Assembly: GCF_029589435.1 (NCBI RefSeq) | Contig: NZ_JARRAG010000002.1 | Span: 248,001-312,000, forward strand | Direction: 5' to 3' | DNA from: Paludisphaera mucosa | GTDB lineage: Bacteria > Planctomycetota > Planctomycetia > Isosphaerales > Isosphaeraceae | DNA length: 64,000 nt | Part shown: in pieces, positions 18,636 through 28,759 of the stretch | Numbering within the stretch: position 1 is the first letter of the stretch | Layout of the letters: each line of letters begins with the position of its first letter | Made by a program: the position numbers and the translations under genes | Notes under the pieces: model-generated | The model's database searches: none | Told to the model about the DNA's origin: nothing | What the model saw: only the letters and a program-made list of their open reading frames with translations

Positions 18636-18854
18636 TCACACGTCGGGCGGCGGCTTCGGGCCGGGGGCCTCGACGGGCCCCCGCCGCTTGTGCTTGGGGA
18701 GGGTCTTGGGCACCGTCCCGCCCCCCGCCGTGGCCCCGGGCGAGTTGTTGACGCTGCCGGCGGAGATCGCGTCCACGCCGCCGGAATCGCACCCGACCAG
18801 GCTCAGGATGAAGGCGCAGGCGACGCTCGCCGCCGCCATGTGTCGAAGTTTCAT
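18636..18854 (-). CDS. Small lipoprotein paired with a DUF1559 protein
   Basis: This 72-residue precursor has a signal peptide ending in the lipobox LVGC, with the lipidated Cys at residue 22. The mature part is short, low-complexity and Gly/Pro/Lys-rich. It follows the DUF1559 gene by about 55 bp on the same strand and so is probably cotranscribed. The same pairing recurs just upstream at 20052-21391. I infer that it is an accessory to the DUF1559 protein at the cell surface. The mature sequence gives no functional clue. Confidence 0.8.
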   Translation of the reverse strand: MKLRHMAAASVACAFILSLVGCDSGGVDAISAGSVNNSPGATAGGGTVPKTLPKHKRRGPVEAPGPKPPPDV

Positions 18855-18908
18855 CTCGTTCAGGGCTCCTGACTCCGCGAGGCTGTGGGCCGCGGATCGA
18901 ATCGAGGC

Positions 18909-19976
18909 TCAGTACGCGTCGGAGCTGATAATCTCGCCGCCGGCGCGGGTCGCCAGTTTCCGATAGACGCCCCCCAGACGCTGGCCGTTGGCGGGGTTGA
19001 GGCCGCCGGCCACCTCGATCGAATCCTTGATGAAACGGACGCTGCCGTCGCCGAACAGGAAGTTCACCCCGCCGGAGTGCATGCTGCGGAAGCCCCACTG
19101 GCCCAGGTTCTGGAGCTGGAGCGTCGGGCTCAGGTCCCAGTCGGTGTAATACGTGCTGTCGCCGTCGGGCTCGGGGATGAGGACGCCGGCGTTGGGCTTG
19201 GCCACGGTGGTGGCGAAGGCGAAGATCCGGCTGACGCCGTTGGCGATCCACGAGCCGTACCAGGCGTCCTGGTTCCACTGGTAAAACCAGTCGCCGTCGG
19301 CGTCGTTACGGAACTTCGCGGTCTCGCCCACGAACAGGGTGTTGCTCAACCCGTCGCTCACCGAGGAGACCTTGTAGCAGTAGTCGGCGTTGAACATGCC
19401 GTCGGATTCGGCCGTCGGCGGGCCGTCGGCCGGGCAGCCGTTCCACCAGTGCATGACGTCCTTGTTACCCAGCACGCCTCCGTACGACGACTGAGAGCGG
19501 CCGGCGACGCTGGTCGGGTGCGGGCGGGATTTGATGTCGGACGGGCAGACGTAGGAGTTCACGCCCGAGTTGTAGGCCGTGCTGTTCATGGCAGCGCCGT
19601 TGGCGTTGCCCTTACCATAGGGGGGAGCGCTATCCAGCGACGGGACGCTGAAGTTGATCGCGTTGTAGACGGTCGACAGCTCCATCTGCGGCAGGATGAG
19701 GGCGAAGAACGTGTGCCGGCGGGAGACCGAGCAATCCTGCACGGCGCCAACCCCGTCGCGCACCGAGCCCAGCGGATAAGTGCCGTTGGCGCTCTCATAG
19801 TTGGCCAACCCCAGGCCGATCTGCTTGAGGTTGTTGGTGCACTGGGCGCGGCGGGCGGCCTCGCGGGCCGACTGTACGGCCGGCAGCAGCAGGGCGATGA
19901 GCACGGCGATGATGGCGATGACGACCAGCAGCTCGATCAGCGTGAAGCCGCGTCGTTGACTTGCGATAGGGCTCAT
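18909..19976 (-). CDS. DUF1559 protein with type II prepilin-like N-terminus
   Basis: The protein has 355 residues. [19 protein letters not shown] at the N-terminus is a prepilin peptidase site and membrane helix as in type II pseudopilins. AREAARRAQC and NNLKQIGL follow, both standard in planctomycete DUF1559 proteins. The C-terminal hallmark FLFGDGSVRFI is present near residue 305. These proteins are hugely expanded in planctomycetes, are probably assembled or exported by a type II/IV-like machine, and have unproven roles. The ATG at 19976 has AAAGGTG about 9 bp upstream; a TTG seven codons earlier lacks one. It forms a module with the small lipoprotein gene downstream. Confidence 0.92.
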   Translation of the reverse strand: MSPIASQRRGFTLIELLVVIAIIAVLIALLLPAVQSAREAARRAQCTNNLKQIGLGLANYESANGTYPLGSVRDGVGAVQDCSVSRRHTFFALILPQMELSTVYNAINFSVPSLDSAPPYGKGNANGAAMNSTAYNSGVNSYVCPSDIKSRPHPTSVAGRSQSSYGGVLGNKDVMHWWNGCPADGPPTAESDGMFNADYCYKVSSVSDGLSNTLFVGETAKFRNDADGDWFYQWNQDAWYGSWIANGVSRIFAFATTVAKPNAGVLIPEPDGDSTYYTDWDLSPTLQLQNLGQWGFRSMHSGGVNFLFGDGSVRFIKDSIEVAGGLNPANGQRLGGVYRKLATRAGGEIISSDAY

Positions 19977-20051
19977 GGTCCGGGACACCTTTAGCAAATT
20001 CCAGGAATAGGGATTGAACGCTCGGAAGATCTCTTGGAGGGATGGTCGGCG

Positions 20052-20261
20052 TTAGTCCGGTATGGCCGTCGGCGCCGACTTGAACTTGGCGCGGACCGGG
20101 GGCGGGGCGGGCGCCTTGGAGGGGGCGGAGCCTGCCGCGGAGCCGCTGGCGGCGGTGGCCGTCGCGCCCCCGGCGGACCCCTCCTCGCCGCCGCAGCCCG
20201 AGAAGGCCGCGGCCAGGGCCAGGGACGCCGCGACCGACAAGAATGATCGTCGTGCAATCAT
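20052..20261 (-). CDS. Small lipoprotein paired with the second DUF1559 protein
   Basis: This 69-residue precursor has a twin-Arg start (MIARRSFL), a hydrophobic stretch and the lipobox FSGC with Cys23. The mature part is Ala/Gly/Ser/Pro-rich with a Lys/Pro C-terminus. GAGG lies about 10 bp before the ATG at 20261. It sits 56 bp downstream of a DUF1559 gene, the same arrangement as 18636-19976. The two mature lipoproteins share composition but no clear sequence, so they may be old duplicates or independent. Role unknown. Confidence 0.75.
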   Translation of the reverse strand: MIARRSFLSVAASLALAAAFSGCGGEEGSAGGATATAASGSAAGSAPSKAPAPPPVRAKFKSAPTAIPD

Positions 20262-20317
20262 GAACGGCAAGCCTCGAATCAAGAACTCTTTGCGAGGGAC
20301 CGGGAGGACGTCGTCGC

Positions 20318-21391
20318 TCAGTAGGCGTCGGCGCTGACCGTCTCGGAGCCTTGTCGGGTGGCCAGCTTGCGATAGACGCCCGGCGAGGACCAGCCGTTGG
20401 TGGGGTTGGGGGCGCCGACGACCTCGATCGAGTCCTTGATGAAGTGGACGCTGCCGTCGCCGAACACGAAGTTCACGCCGCCGGGGTGCATGCTCCGGAA
20501 GCCCCACTGGCCGAAGTCCTGGGTCCGGGTCGTCGGGTTCCGGTCCCAGTCGCCGCCGTAGCTGTCGGTCGGCAGGTCGGGGACGATCATCGGCGAGTTG
20601 GGCTTGGCCAGGGTGAACGCCAGGGCGTTGGGACGCGTGACCCCGGCGATGCTCGAGTACGAGAGGTAGTCGTGGCCCCACTGGTTGCACAGGGCCGGGT
20701 CCGGATCCTTGCGGAACTTCGAGACCTCGCCGACGAACAGGGTGTTGCTCAGGCCGTCGGAGATCTCGGCCCCCGGGTAGTTGTAGTCGGCGTTGAAGAC
20801 GCCGTCGGACTCGATCTGCGAGGGCTCGGCCGGGCAGCCGTACCACCAGTGGATGACGTCCTTATGGCCGACCGAACCGGAATAGGACGACTGGCCGTAG
20901 CCCTTCACGCCGGTCCCGCCCGGCGGGACGATGGTCCCCGGCGCGACGACGAGGTCCGACGGGCAGATGAGCGACGAGATCGTCGTGGTCAGGGCCGTGC
21001 TGTTGGTGACCGAGCCGCTGACCGCCGTGCCGTAGGGGCCGACGGTGGCGACGGCGGGCACGCTGAAGTTGACCGCGTTGTAGACCGCCCCCTGCTCCAT
21101 CATCGGCAGGATCAGCGTCAGGAAGGTGTGCCGCCGCTTCACGGCGCAGTCGGCGGTGGGCTTGCTGCCGTAGCCGATCGAGCCGGGGGGGAAGGTGCCG
21201 TTGGCGCTCTCGTAGTTCGCCAGCGCCAGGCCGATCTGCTTGAGGTTGTTGACGCACTGCGACCGCCGAGCGGCCTCGCGGGCCGACTGCACGGCCGGCA
21301 GCAGGAGCGCGATGAGGACGGCGATGATGGCGATCACCACCAGCAGCTCGATCAAGGTGAAGCCGCGTCGTCGACCCGAAGTTGGAGACAT
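20318..21391 (-). CDS. DUF1559 protein with type II prepilin-like N-terminus
   Basis: This protein of 357 residues is closely similar to the DUF1559 protein at 18909. It has the same [19 protein letters not shown] prepilin segment, the [10 protein letters not shown] block, [19 protein letters not shown] and, near the C-terminus, [11 protein letters not shown]. The ATG at 21391 was chosen over one four codons upstream because GAGGA lies 6 bp before it. Together with the small lipoprotein gene downstream it repeats the neighbouring two-gene module, so the four genes look like a tandem duplication that has since diverged. Function unknown; probably a surface or pseudopilin-like component. Confidence 0.92.
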   Translation of the reverse strand: MSPTSGRRRGFTLIELLVVIAIIAVLIALLLPAVQSAREAARRSQCVNNLKQIGLALANYESANGTFPPGSIGYGSKPTADCAVKRRHTFLTLILPMMEQGAVYNAVNFSVPAVATVGPYGTAVSGSVTNSTALTTTISSLICPSDLVVAPGTIVPPGGTGVKGYGQSSYSGSVGHKDVIHWWYGCPAEPSQIESDGVFNADYNYPGAEISDGLSNTLFVGEVSKFRKDPDPALCNQWGHDYLSYSSIAGVTRPNALAFTLAKPNSPMIVPDLPTDSYGGDWDRNPTTRTQDFGQWGFRSMHPGGVNFVFGDGSVHFIKDSIEVVGAPNPTNGWSSPGVYRKLATRQGSETVSADAY

Positions 21392-22009
21392 CGATATCCT
21401 CATAAGAAAGGACCCATGAATGCGAGAGGGTGCGGCGGCGAAGGCCGGAGGACCGCGTCGGGAAGCTCCGTCGCCCCCCGATCGGCCGGCTCCCGGGTCC
21501 GGGCGCGTTTCCTCTGCGAAAAATCAAGAGGCGCAGGGGAGCCGGTGTTTCAGGCCGACGGCCTCGCGAGCGTCTGGGGAGAGACGCGCTGCGCGGCCGG
21601 ATTCAGCGTAAGAACACGAAGTCGCCTTGAAGAATCCGCCGGCGCGACGGCCGACGAAGCCCACGAAACAATGCTTGCAAGGTTAATGAAAAAGATTGAG
21701 TCAGCGAGGAACCAGGGAGGAAGCTCGGCCCGCGTTGCGGGGCCTGATCAACTCCACGGCGGGGATCGACTCTCACCGGAACTCCGGCTTGGGGGGCCGA
21801 AGGGGGAGGCGCGAGGGCCGTCGGCGGTGAGGGTCTCGATCGAGGCGGGGAGAGGACGATCGATGCCCTTCATGAAACCACGTACATGGTAGGCGACGAG
21901 TCGGCCGACATCAAGGGGGGACCCCCCTTAATTCCTACAGTCTCCAAAACGGGCAGCCGGCAAGGCTTGGAGGCGTGCAAGGAGGGGCGCGGTCGCGTCG
22001 CCCGGCATG
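21392..22009. other. Intergenic region, 618 bp
   Basis: This gap lies between the start of the second DUF1559 gene and the end of truB, both on the minus strand. It should contain the DUF1559 promoter; the stretch near 21600-21700 is the least GC-rich part. A G/C palindrome (a G6 run and a C6 run flanked by AA and TT) at 21913-21929 lies about 80 bp past truB and may form a weak terminator. I see no convincing gene. Confidence 0.5.
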
Positions 22010-22909
22010 TCAGCCCAGGACCTTCCGAGGCTGGATCGAGCGGCCGTCGGCGTCGGCCCGGCCGAGGGCCACGAGCCGGCCGCCGGGGCCGATCAGGGCG
22101 ACCTCGCTCTCGGGGGGGGCGTCGCCCGCGATCTTCCGGCCCAGGAGGACGTCGGCGAGGGCGACGGCGTCGAGCGCGACCCGGGGGAGGTCCGGGACGG
22201 CGTCGAGCGCCGGCCGGAGCGCCTCGGCGAGGGTCTCGCGGTCGAGGTCGCCGGGCGCGGCGGCGTCGGCCTGGGCGAACACGCCGATGCGGGTCCGCAC
22301 GAGCGTCTCCATCACCGCGCCGCAGCCCAGCGCCTCGCCGAGGTCGCGGGCGATCGAGCGGATGTAGGTCCCGCTGCCGCAGTCGATCTCGACCTCCAGC
22401 CGCGGCCAGGCGTAGTCGAGGACCCGGATCCGGTCGATGCGCACGGGCCTGGGGGCCAGCTCGACGGCCTCGCCGGCGCGGGCCAGGTCGTAGGCTCGGC
22501 GGCCGGCGACCTTCAGGGCCGAGAACTCGGGAGGCTGCTGGAGGACCTCGCCGGTCTGGGACGCCAGCGCCGCCTCGATCTCGTCGCGGTCGGCGACGCG
22601 GGGGTCGGGGGTGGCGACGACGGTTCCGTCGACGTCGTGGGTGTCGCTGCGGGCGCCCAGGCGGAAGGTCGAACGGTACGTCTTCCCCATCCGCTGGACG
22701 TACTCGATCAGGCGGGTCGCGGGGCCGATGCAGATCACCAGCACCCCGGTCGCCAGGGGGTCGAGCGTGCCGGCGTGGCCCGCCTTGACCTTCCTGGGCA
22801 GGAGCCGGCCGACGCGGTTGACGACGTCGCGCGAGGTCACGCCCGGCGGCTTGTCGAGGCTCAGGATCCCTTCCCACACGGGCAATTCGTCGACGTCGTC
22901 CAGGCTCAC
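22010..22909 (-). CDS. truB: tRNA pseudouridine(55) synthase TruB
   Basis: This 299-residue enzyme makes the universal pseudouridine at position 55 of tRNAs. The family signature is present in full: GILSLDKPPGVTS near residue 14, then GHAGTLDPLATGVL with catalytic Asp50, then KTYRSTFRLG and the motif SGTYIRSIARDLG near 175. The C-terminal region is PUA-like (ALIGPGGRLVALG). It starts with GTG at 22909, overlapping the TGA of the upstream SGNH gene by four bases, so translation is probably coupled. It is the last gene of a three-gene operon with no obvious link to tRNA modification. Confidence 0.96.
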   Translation of the reverse strand: MSLDDVDELPVWEGILSLDKPPGVTSRDVVNRVGRLLPRKVKAGHAGTLDPLATGVLVICIGPATRLIEYVQRMGKTYRSTFRLGARSDTHDVDGTVVATPDPRVADRDEIEAALASQTGEVLQQPPEFSALKVAGRRAYDLARAGEAVELAPRPVRIDRIRVLDYAWPRLEVEIDCGSGTYIRSIARDLGEALGCGAVMETLVRTRIGVFAQADAAAPGDLDRETLAEALRPALDAVPDLPRVALDAVALADVLLGRKIAGDAPPESEVALIGPGGRLVALGRADADGRSIQPRKVLG

Positions 22910-24624
22910 GGGGCGCTTCCCTCGGGTTCGAATGCGGGCAGGCCGACCGCGTCGATCGACGCCCCGGCGCGGAGGTTGCGGGCGGCCTCGGCGAACCGCC
23001 GCGAGTCGGCGAGTCGCTCGGTGGGGTCGTAACGGTAGCCCGCCACGCGCCGGTAGTGGATGCTCGTGCGGTCGCAGGCCAGGGCCAGCCGTTCGGCGTC
23101 GATCCCGAAGCGGGCGGCGCAGCCGGCGACGTCGGGCGCGGCGATCGCGGCCGAGGCCTCGCCGAACGCGGCGCGGGCCTTCAGCTCGCGGAGCACGGCG
23201 GCGGCCAGGGCGACGTAGCCTTTCAGGTTGGGGTGGTGCGTGTCCTCGACCACGTGCTCGTCGAGCATCCCCGTCGGGCTCGCCGCCGTCAGCTCTCGGC
23301 GGCCGTCGATCAGGATGCAGCCGGCGCGGCCCGCGGCGACCTGGCGATAGGCCTCGCGAAAGGGCGCCATGCAGCGGATCGGCAGGCCGTCGAGGTCGAG
23401 CGCCTTGAGGAATTCGCCGCGGGCCTCGTCGAGCCTCCCGCCGGCCTGCAGCCGCTTGCCGAGCCGGTAGTGGGCCTCGGCGAACCCGGGATGACGATCG
23501 AGGATCGCCCGATAGACGCCCTCGGCGCGGGCGGGTTCGGAGGCCTCGATCGCTCGGGCTTCGAGGAAGGCGTCGGCGATCCGTCGCCGCTCGTCGGGGC
23601 CGGTCCCGGGCTCGACGGTCGAGCGGCCGGGCTCGTAGTCGGCCTCGTCGGCCGGCGGGACGACCAGGATCGACAGGGCGCCGATCTGTTCACAGTAGGC
23701 GACGATCGCCTCCAGCCTCGCGGCGAAGTCGGCGAGGACCGCGGCGGCCTCGGCCGGGCCGCAAAGGGGCGGGTCGACGACCTGATGGCGGTCCTTCAGC
23801 GACGGCGGCGCGTCGAGCCGGTTCTTGCTGATCAGCTCGCGCACGAGGCGGACGAGCGGCGAGGCCGCGTCGAGCCGGTGCGCGGCGCGGGCGAGCGCCG
23901 AGGTCGACTCCAGGCCGACCTCGTGGACGCGATCCTCCTCGAACCGCGCGGCGAACTCGTTGTGCCCGGAATAGACGACCACGGCGTCGGGACGGCGGGC
24001 GATCCCGGCGAGCTTCTGGTGCTGCAACTCGAGCGAGTCGCCCAGCCAGGCGAGCGTCTCGACCTCGAAGCGACGGCCGGGGACCGCCTCGCCGAGCTTC
24101 CAGGCCACGATCTGCCCGACCGAGACCCAGGGCCGATAGGGCTCGCCCAGCGCGCTCGACTCGCCCAGGACGAGGATCCGGTAGACGCCCGGGTCGTCGG
24201 CCGGGAAAGCGGTCCGCAACGTCGGGAATCGGTGGACCCGGGCCAGGACCGTCGCCGCGCCGAGTTCCAGCGCGGCCAGCGACGCGGCGCACGAGAGGCC
24301 GAGCAGGAACATCCGCCCGCTCCAGGCCGCGGGCCGGCCCTGGCGGCGGGCGTGGAGGAACGCCCGGCCGGCGAGCGGCGTGACGACCAGGGCGGCGATC
24401 GCCAGCATCGCGCGGAGCAGGATCGTGCCGCCGAGCAGGCCCTCGGCGAGCGCCCGGCGGGCGTCGCGCGACAGGATCGGGACCCACCCGGGCAGGGCGA
24501 CCACCGCCAGCACGGCGAGGGCGGCCGGGACCGCCGGCGCGATGATCCGGAGCCCCCGCCGGAGGGCGCGGCGGGCGTCGGGACGGTCCTCGTTCAGGGA
24601 TCGGGTCGGGTGCGGGAGGTTCAA
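22906..24624 (-). CDS. Membrane SGNH/GDSL-type hydrolase with TPR-like segment
   Basis: The protein has 572 residues. Three or four hydrophobic segments cover about residues 25-130. The catalytic domain follows. Block I is GESS with Ser156 as candidate nucleophile, block III is YSGHNEF (about 235), and block V is [10 protein letters not shown] near 470, giving the Asp-x-x-His pair. Between blocks III and V there is a TPR-like insert ([19 protein letters not shown]). This architecture is common in planctomycete membrane SGNH proteins, which probably act on acyl or acetyl groups of extracytoplasmic polymers. It overlaps the gene on each side by four bases, so it belongs to the operon with the DUF255 protein and truB. 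Substrate unknown. Confidence 0.85.
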   Translation of the reverse strand: MNLPHPTRSLNEDRPDARRALRRGLRIIAPAVPAALAVLAVVALPGWVPILSRDARRALAEGLLGGTILLRAMLAIAALVVTPLAGRAFLHARRQGRPAAWSGRMFLLGLSCAASLAALELGAATVLARVHRFPTLRTAFPADDPGVYRILVLGESSALGEPYRPWVSVGQIVAWKLGEAVPGRRFEVETLAWLGDSLELQHQKLAGIARRPDAVVVYSGHNEFAARFEEDRVHEVGLESTSALARAAHRLDAASPLVRLVRELISKNRLDAPPSLKDRHQVVDPPLCGPAEAAAVLADFAARLEAIVAYCEQIGALSILVVPPADEADYEPGRSTVEPGTGPDERRRIADAFLEARAIEASEPARAEGVYRAILDRHPGFAEAHYRLGKRLQAGGRLDEARGEFLKALDLDGLPIRCMAPFREAYRQVAAGRAGCILIDGRRELTAASPTGMLDEHVVEDTHHPNLKGYVALAAAVLRELKARAAFGEASAAIAAPDVAGCAARFGIDAERLALACDRTSIHYRRVAGYRYDPTERLADSRRFAEAARNLRAGASIDAVGLPAFEPEGSAP

Positions 24625-26597
24625 GGCTGTCCGCCGGGCGGGGTTGGCCGAAGGTCCTGGTATTCCGCCAGGGCCGTCAGCATGGTCGGCATCGACGCCG
24701 GGTCCTGGGTGAGGAAGCTGCTGAAGGCGTCGAGCGTCCGCCCCGCGAGGTCCAGGTAGCGGGCCTCGCCCGTCGCGCGGTGGAGGGCGAGCAGGTCGAG
24801 CGCGGCGACGGCGTTGGCGGACGGCAGCGCGTCGTCGAGGGGGCCCTTCGAGCGGGCCAGCAGGGTCTCGTGGTCGTCGGCGGTGAAGAAGAAGCCGCCT
24901 TCGGCGTCGTCGCCGAAATCCGCGATCATGCGGTCGGCCAGCGTGCGGGCCTGCTCCAGTCGTTTGGGGTCGCCGCCGGCCTGATGGAGCCGCAGCAGGC
25001 CGTGCACGAGGAACGCGTAGTCTTCCAGGTAGGCCGGCAGCTTCGCCGAGCCGCCGCGGTAGGTCCGCAGCAGCCGCCCCGAGGGTTCGCGGAGGCGTTC
25101 GAGCGCGAAGTCGGCGGCCTTCTCGGCGGCGCGGAGGTACGAGGCGTCCTTGAGGACGCGGCCGCCCTCGGCGTAGGCGGCGATCATGAGGCCGTTCCAG
25201 GCGGTCAGGACCTTGTCGTCGCAGGCGGGCGCGGGGCGGCGGCCGCGGGCGGCCAGCAGCTTCGCGCGGGGGCCTTCGAGCCGCCTCGCCAGCTCGGCCG
25301 CGGACAGGCCGAGCGCCTCGGCCTGCTCGGCTCGCGCCCGGGGCTCGGTCAGGACGTAGCGGCCCCCTTCGAAGTTGGGCTCGCGCTTCAGGCCGTAGAC
25401 CTGCAGGAACGCCTCGGCGTCGGGGTCGTCGCCGACGACCTTGCGGGCCTCGGAGCGGGTCCAGACGTAATACGCCCCCTCGCCGGCCTCGCTCTCGGCG
25501 TCGATCGAGGAGAAGAAGCCCCCCTCGGCGGCGGTCAGCGAGCGGGCGACGAACGCGAAGGTCGCCTCGGCCTCGGCCTTCCAGCGCGGGTCGGCGGTCG
25601 TCTCGAAGGCGCGGACGAGGGCCGAGGCGAGCTGGGCGTTGTCGTAGAGCATCTTCTCGAAGTGCGGCGAGCCCCAGTAGCGGTCGGTGGCGTAGCGGTG
25701 GTAGCCGCCGCCGAGCTGGTCGCGGATGCCGCCGCGGGCCATGGCGTCGAGCGTCGTCAGGGCCATGGCCAGGGGGTCGTCACGGCCGGCGCGTTTGGCC
25801 GGGCCGCGGCGGTGCTGGTCGATCAGGAAGGCGAGGTTCACGGGCTCGGGGAACTTGGGCCGACGCGGGTTGTCGCGGTTGTAGCCGAAGCCGCCGTACT
25901 CGGGGTCGAACCGCTCGGCGAGCGCGGCCAGGCCGTCGGCGACGAGGCTCGTCGGCAGCGGGGCCCGGCGGCGGGGCCGTCCGTCGCCCAGCTTGCGACG
26001 GACGATCTGGGTGAGCCCGTCGGCGGCGCGCTCCATCTCCGGGCGCTCCTCGCGCCAGGATTTGGCGATCCCCTTGAGCACCGTGTCGAAGCCGGTGAAG
26101 CCTTCTTTCGCGTGCGCGGGGTGATACGTCCCGCCGTAGAACGGCCGGCCGTCGGGGAGCAGGAACATGGACATCGGCCAACCTCCGGTGCTGAACGCCT
26201 GGAGGGCCGTCATGTAGACCTGGTCGACGTCCGGGCGCTCCTCGCGGTCGACCTTGATGCAGACGAAGCCGGCGTTGAGCATCCGCGCGATCTCGGGGTC
26301 GCGGAAGCACTCGCGGTGCATGACGTGGCACCAGTAGCAGGCGCGGTAGCCGATCGACAGGAAGATCGGTTTGTCCTCGGCCTTCGCCTTCGCGAACGCC
26401 TCGGGCCCCCAGGGCCGCCAGTCGACGGGGTCGTCGGCGTGCTGGAGGAGGTACGGGCTGGTCTCGCGGGCGAGTTGGTTCCCGGCCCCGCGGCCGGCCG
26501 GGGCATCCTGGGCGGCGGCCGGGGAGAGGCACGCCGCTAGGGCGACCAGCAGCGACCCCGTGATCCCGGGCGTGCGAGCGGACGTCGATCGTGGCAT
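24621..26597 (-). CDS. Exported DUF255 (thioredoxin-fold) protein of the YyaL/SSP411 family
   Basis: This 658-residue protein has a signal peptide (to about residue 30) and then the SSP411/YyaL layout. [19 protein letters not shown] leads into a thioredoxin-like domain with C87-Y-W-C90-H in place of the more usual [19 protein letters not shown] follows. The C-terminal two thirds are an (alpha/alpha)6 barrel-like region ([47 protein letters not shown]). The biochemical role of the family is unsettled. It is first in the operon with the SGNH hydrolase and truB, with four-base overlaps. A signal peptide on this normally cytoplasmic-looking family suggests work in the planctomycete periplasm. Confidence 0.9.
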   Translation of the reverse strand: MPRSTSARTPGITGSLLVALAACLSPAAAQDAPAGRGAGNQLARETSPYLLQHADDPVDWRPWGPEAFAKAKAEDKPIFLSIGYRACYWCHVMHRECFRDPEIARMLNAGFVCIKVDREERPDVDQVYMTALQAFSTGGWPMSMFLLPDGRPFYGGTYHPAHAKEGFTGFDTVLKGIAKSWREERPEMERAADGLTQIVRRKLGDGRPRRRAPLPTSLVADGLAALAERFDPEYGGFGYNRDNPRRPKFPEPVNLAFLIDQHRRGPAKRAGRDDPLAMALTTLDAMARGGIRDQLGGGYHRYATDRYWGSPHFEKMLYDNAQLASALVRAFETTADPRWKAEAEATFAFVARSLTAAEGGFFSSIDAESEAGEGAYYVWTRSEARKVVGDDPDAEAFLQVYGLKREPNFEGGRYVLTEPRARAEQAEALGLSAAELARRLEGPRAKLLAARGRRPAPACDDKVLTAWNGLMIAAYAEGGRVLKDASYLRAAEKAADFALERLREPSGRLLRTYRGGSAKLPAYLEDYAFLVHGLLRLHQAGGDPKRLEQARTLADRMIADFGDDAEGGFFFTADDHETLLARSKGPLDDALPSANAVAALDLLALHRATGEARYLDLAGRTLDAFSSFLTQDPASMPTMLTALAEYQDLRPTPPGGQP

Positions 26598-26741
26598 CAG
26601 CGAATCTCGGCCCAGGTTGCGACGCCCTCGCGGCGAGTCCCGGCGCGACGGGCGGACGAGGCGACCCGATTGTACGCGGTTCCGCCCCCCGAACCAACCC
26701 GACCCGCGTCGAGCCGGTCCGGCCGGCGGCCGCGGCGGGGG

Positions 26742-28589
26742 TCACTTCGCCCTGGGCTCCGCCGCGTCGGCCGTGCGCCGGCCCTCGGTCACCTTGACGT
26801 TCGCCATGCCCTTCAGCTCGGTCGTCAGGTCGTTGTGCTTGACCGAGACCGTGCAGACGCCGATCCCGTCGCCGAGGTTCTTCGCCTTCACCTTGATGCC
26901 GAGCGTGACCGAGGCGTTGGGGCCGAGGCGGTCGATCTTGGGGAAGCTGACCTGGGACCCGTCCGCCGGCCCCTTGCTCTCTCCCTCGGGCCCGCCCGAC
27001 GTCTCGGTGATCTGGAGGTTGGGCGAAACCGCGGCGTTGACGTCGACGTTGACCGCCTCCTTGGTGCCGTAGTTGTGGAGCTTGACGAGGAACGTCGTCT
27101 CGTTACCCACGTCGACGACCCTGCGCCGCTCCTGGACGACGATGTCGACGTCGGCCATGCCCTGGACGTCGGTCGACCGCTTGTCGCGCTCGACGGCGAC
27201 ATTGTCGGCCTTGGCCTCGGCGGTGACCTCGTAGAACCCGACGTCGCCCATGCGGACGTCGAACTTCAGCGTGCGGGGCGGCTCGCCGGGGGCCAGCTCG
27301 GCGATCGACCAGTTCAGGCGCTGGGTCTTGCGGTCCCAGAGGGCGTCGGGGGGCTGGGCGACGAGCCGGCCGCTGACCGGCAGCGCCACCTGCACCTTGA
27401 CGTTCCGCGCCGGCGCGGTGCCGGGGTTCTCGATCGAGACCTCGTACGGGGCGATCGTGTCGGTGAACCGCTTCTCAACCGCGGTGAGCAGGATCTTGAG
27501 CTTGGCCTCGACCACGTCGACCACGCGCTCGACCTCGGCGTCGGCGGGATTGGGGACGACGTCGGGGCTGGTGGCCTTCACGGTGCAGGCCTGCCGCCCC
27601 CCCTGCTTGGCGTCGACCCGCAGCGCCGGCAGGTCCACGCGCTCGCCGGCGCCCAGGCGGTCGATGGGGTGTTCGAGGCTGTTCTGGTCGTTACGCTCGC
27701 CGCTCTCGTGGCTCAGGCCGGGGCTGAGCTTCGCCAGCACGAGGACGTTCCGCGCCGGGCCGTCGCCGGTGTTGGTGACGGAGATCCGGAACTCGACGGG
27801 CTTGCCCTTGAGCTGCTTGGGGATGCTCGGCGACTGGACGACCTCGACCTTCAGCTTGGGTTCGCGGACCAGGGTCCGGGCCTTGCTCCCGGCCTGGAAG
27901 GAGACGGTGACCCCGTGGTCCACGTGCACGACCTGGGTCGGCGTCACCCGCATGGGGATCGTCTTGCTCTGGCCGGCCGGCAGCGTCCCCAGCCGCCAGG
28001 TGAGCACCCCCTGCTGCGCGCCCTCGGGGGCGGGCGAGCTGGAGACGAAGGTCAGGCCCGGCGGCAGCTCGTCGCGGACGACGACGTTGAAGGCGTCGGC
28101 CGAGCCGCTGTTGACGACGATGATCTTGGCGGCGGCCTCGCGGTTGAGGTTCATCTCGGCCGGGGCCTGGACCTCGACGCTCACCAGGACCTCGTGCTTG
28201 CCGAGCGGGAGCCGCTCGTTCGGCTGGAGGAACGCGCCGTCGCCCGCCGGGGCCGACGCGGGGGCGGGGGCCGGAGCCGCGGCGGGGGCGGCCGCGGGCG
28301 CCTGCGTGCGTTCGACCGCCGGATCCGGGCGCGCGGCCTTCGCCTTCGCCCGCGACGGCGCGGGCGCGGGGGCGGGCGCCGCCGCATCGTCCATGCCGGG
28401 GAGCGGATCCCGGGCCGGGGGGAGGTCCGCGGGCTCTTCCGGGGCGGGGACGGCGGCCGCGGGAGGCAGCGAGGCGGGCGCCTCCGCCGGGTCCGAGAGC
28501 CCATCCTGCGCGCCGAGGACTCGCGCGGGACCGCAGGCGATCAACAGCACCATGCCGAGCACGAAGAAGAGTCGCCGGCCCATGGTCAT
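26742..28589 (-). CDS. Exported DUF11/CARDB-like repeat protein
   Basis: The protein has 615 residues. A signal peptide (residues 1-27) is followed by a Pro/Ala-rich linker to about residue 125. Four or so Ig-like modules of the DUF11/CARDB type come next. Each has a strand like ADAFNVVVRDELPPGLTF or GPARNVLVLAKLSPGLS and a turn like NTGDGPARN or NPGTAPARN. Such modules are extracellular and structural or adhesive. AGGAGGGG lies about 7 bp before the ATG at 28589. The gene is monocistronic as far as spacing shows. Specific ligand unknown. Confidence 0.85.
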   Translation of the reverse strand: MTMGRRLFFVLGMVLLIACGPARVLGAQDGLSDPAEAPASLPPAAAVPAPEEPADLPPARDPLPGMDDAAAPAPAPAPSRAKAKAARPDPAVERTQAPAAAPAAAPAPAPASAPAGDGAFLQPNERLPLGKHEVLVSVEVQAPAEMNLNREAAAKIIVVNSGSADAFNVVVRDELPPGLTFVSSSPAPEGAQQGVLTWRLGTLPAGQSKTIPMRVTPTQVVHVDHGVTVSFQAGSKARTLVREPKLKVEVVQSPSIPKQLKGKPVEFRISVTNTGDGPARNVLVLAKLSPGLSHESGERNDQNSLEHPIDRLGAGERVDLPALRVDAKQGGRQACTVKATSPDVVPNPADAEVERVVDVVEAKLKILLTAVEKRFTDTIAPYEVSIENPGTAPARNVKVQVALPVSGRLVAQPPDALWDRKTQRLNWSIAELAPGEPPRTLKFDVRMGDVGFYEVTAEAKADNVAVERDKRSTDVQGMADVDIVVQERRRVVDVGNETTFLVKLHNYGTKEAVNVDVNAAVSPNLQITETSGGPEGESKGPADGSQVSFPKIDRLGPNASVTLGIKVKAKNLGDGIGVCTVSVKHNDLTTELKGMANVKVTEGRRTADAAEPRAK

Positions 28590-28759
28590 CCATCCCCTCC
28601 TTGGGACGCCCGTCCTTGTCGACGCCGCGCGCGTCGCGACGGGTGCGAGTGCACTCCGGTCAGGCCCGTCGTCGGTCGATCGGCGCGCATCTCCGCGCGT
28701 CCGGGACCTCGGTCGAGCCGCCGCCGGTTAGATAGCACAACGCCGCCCGACCCGGAAGG

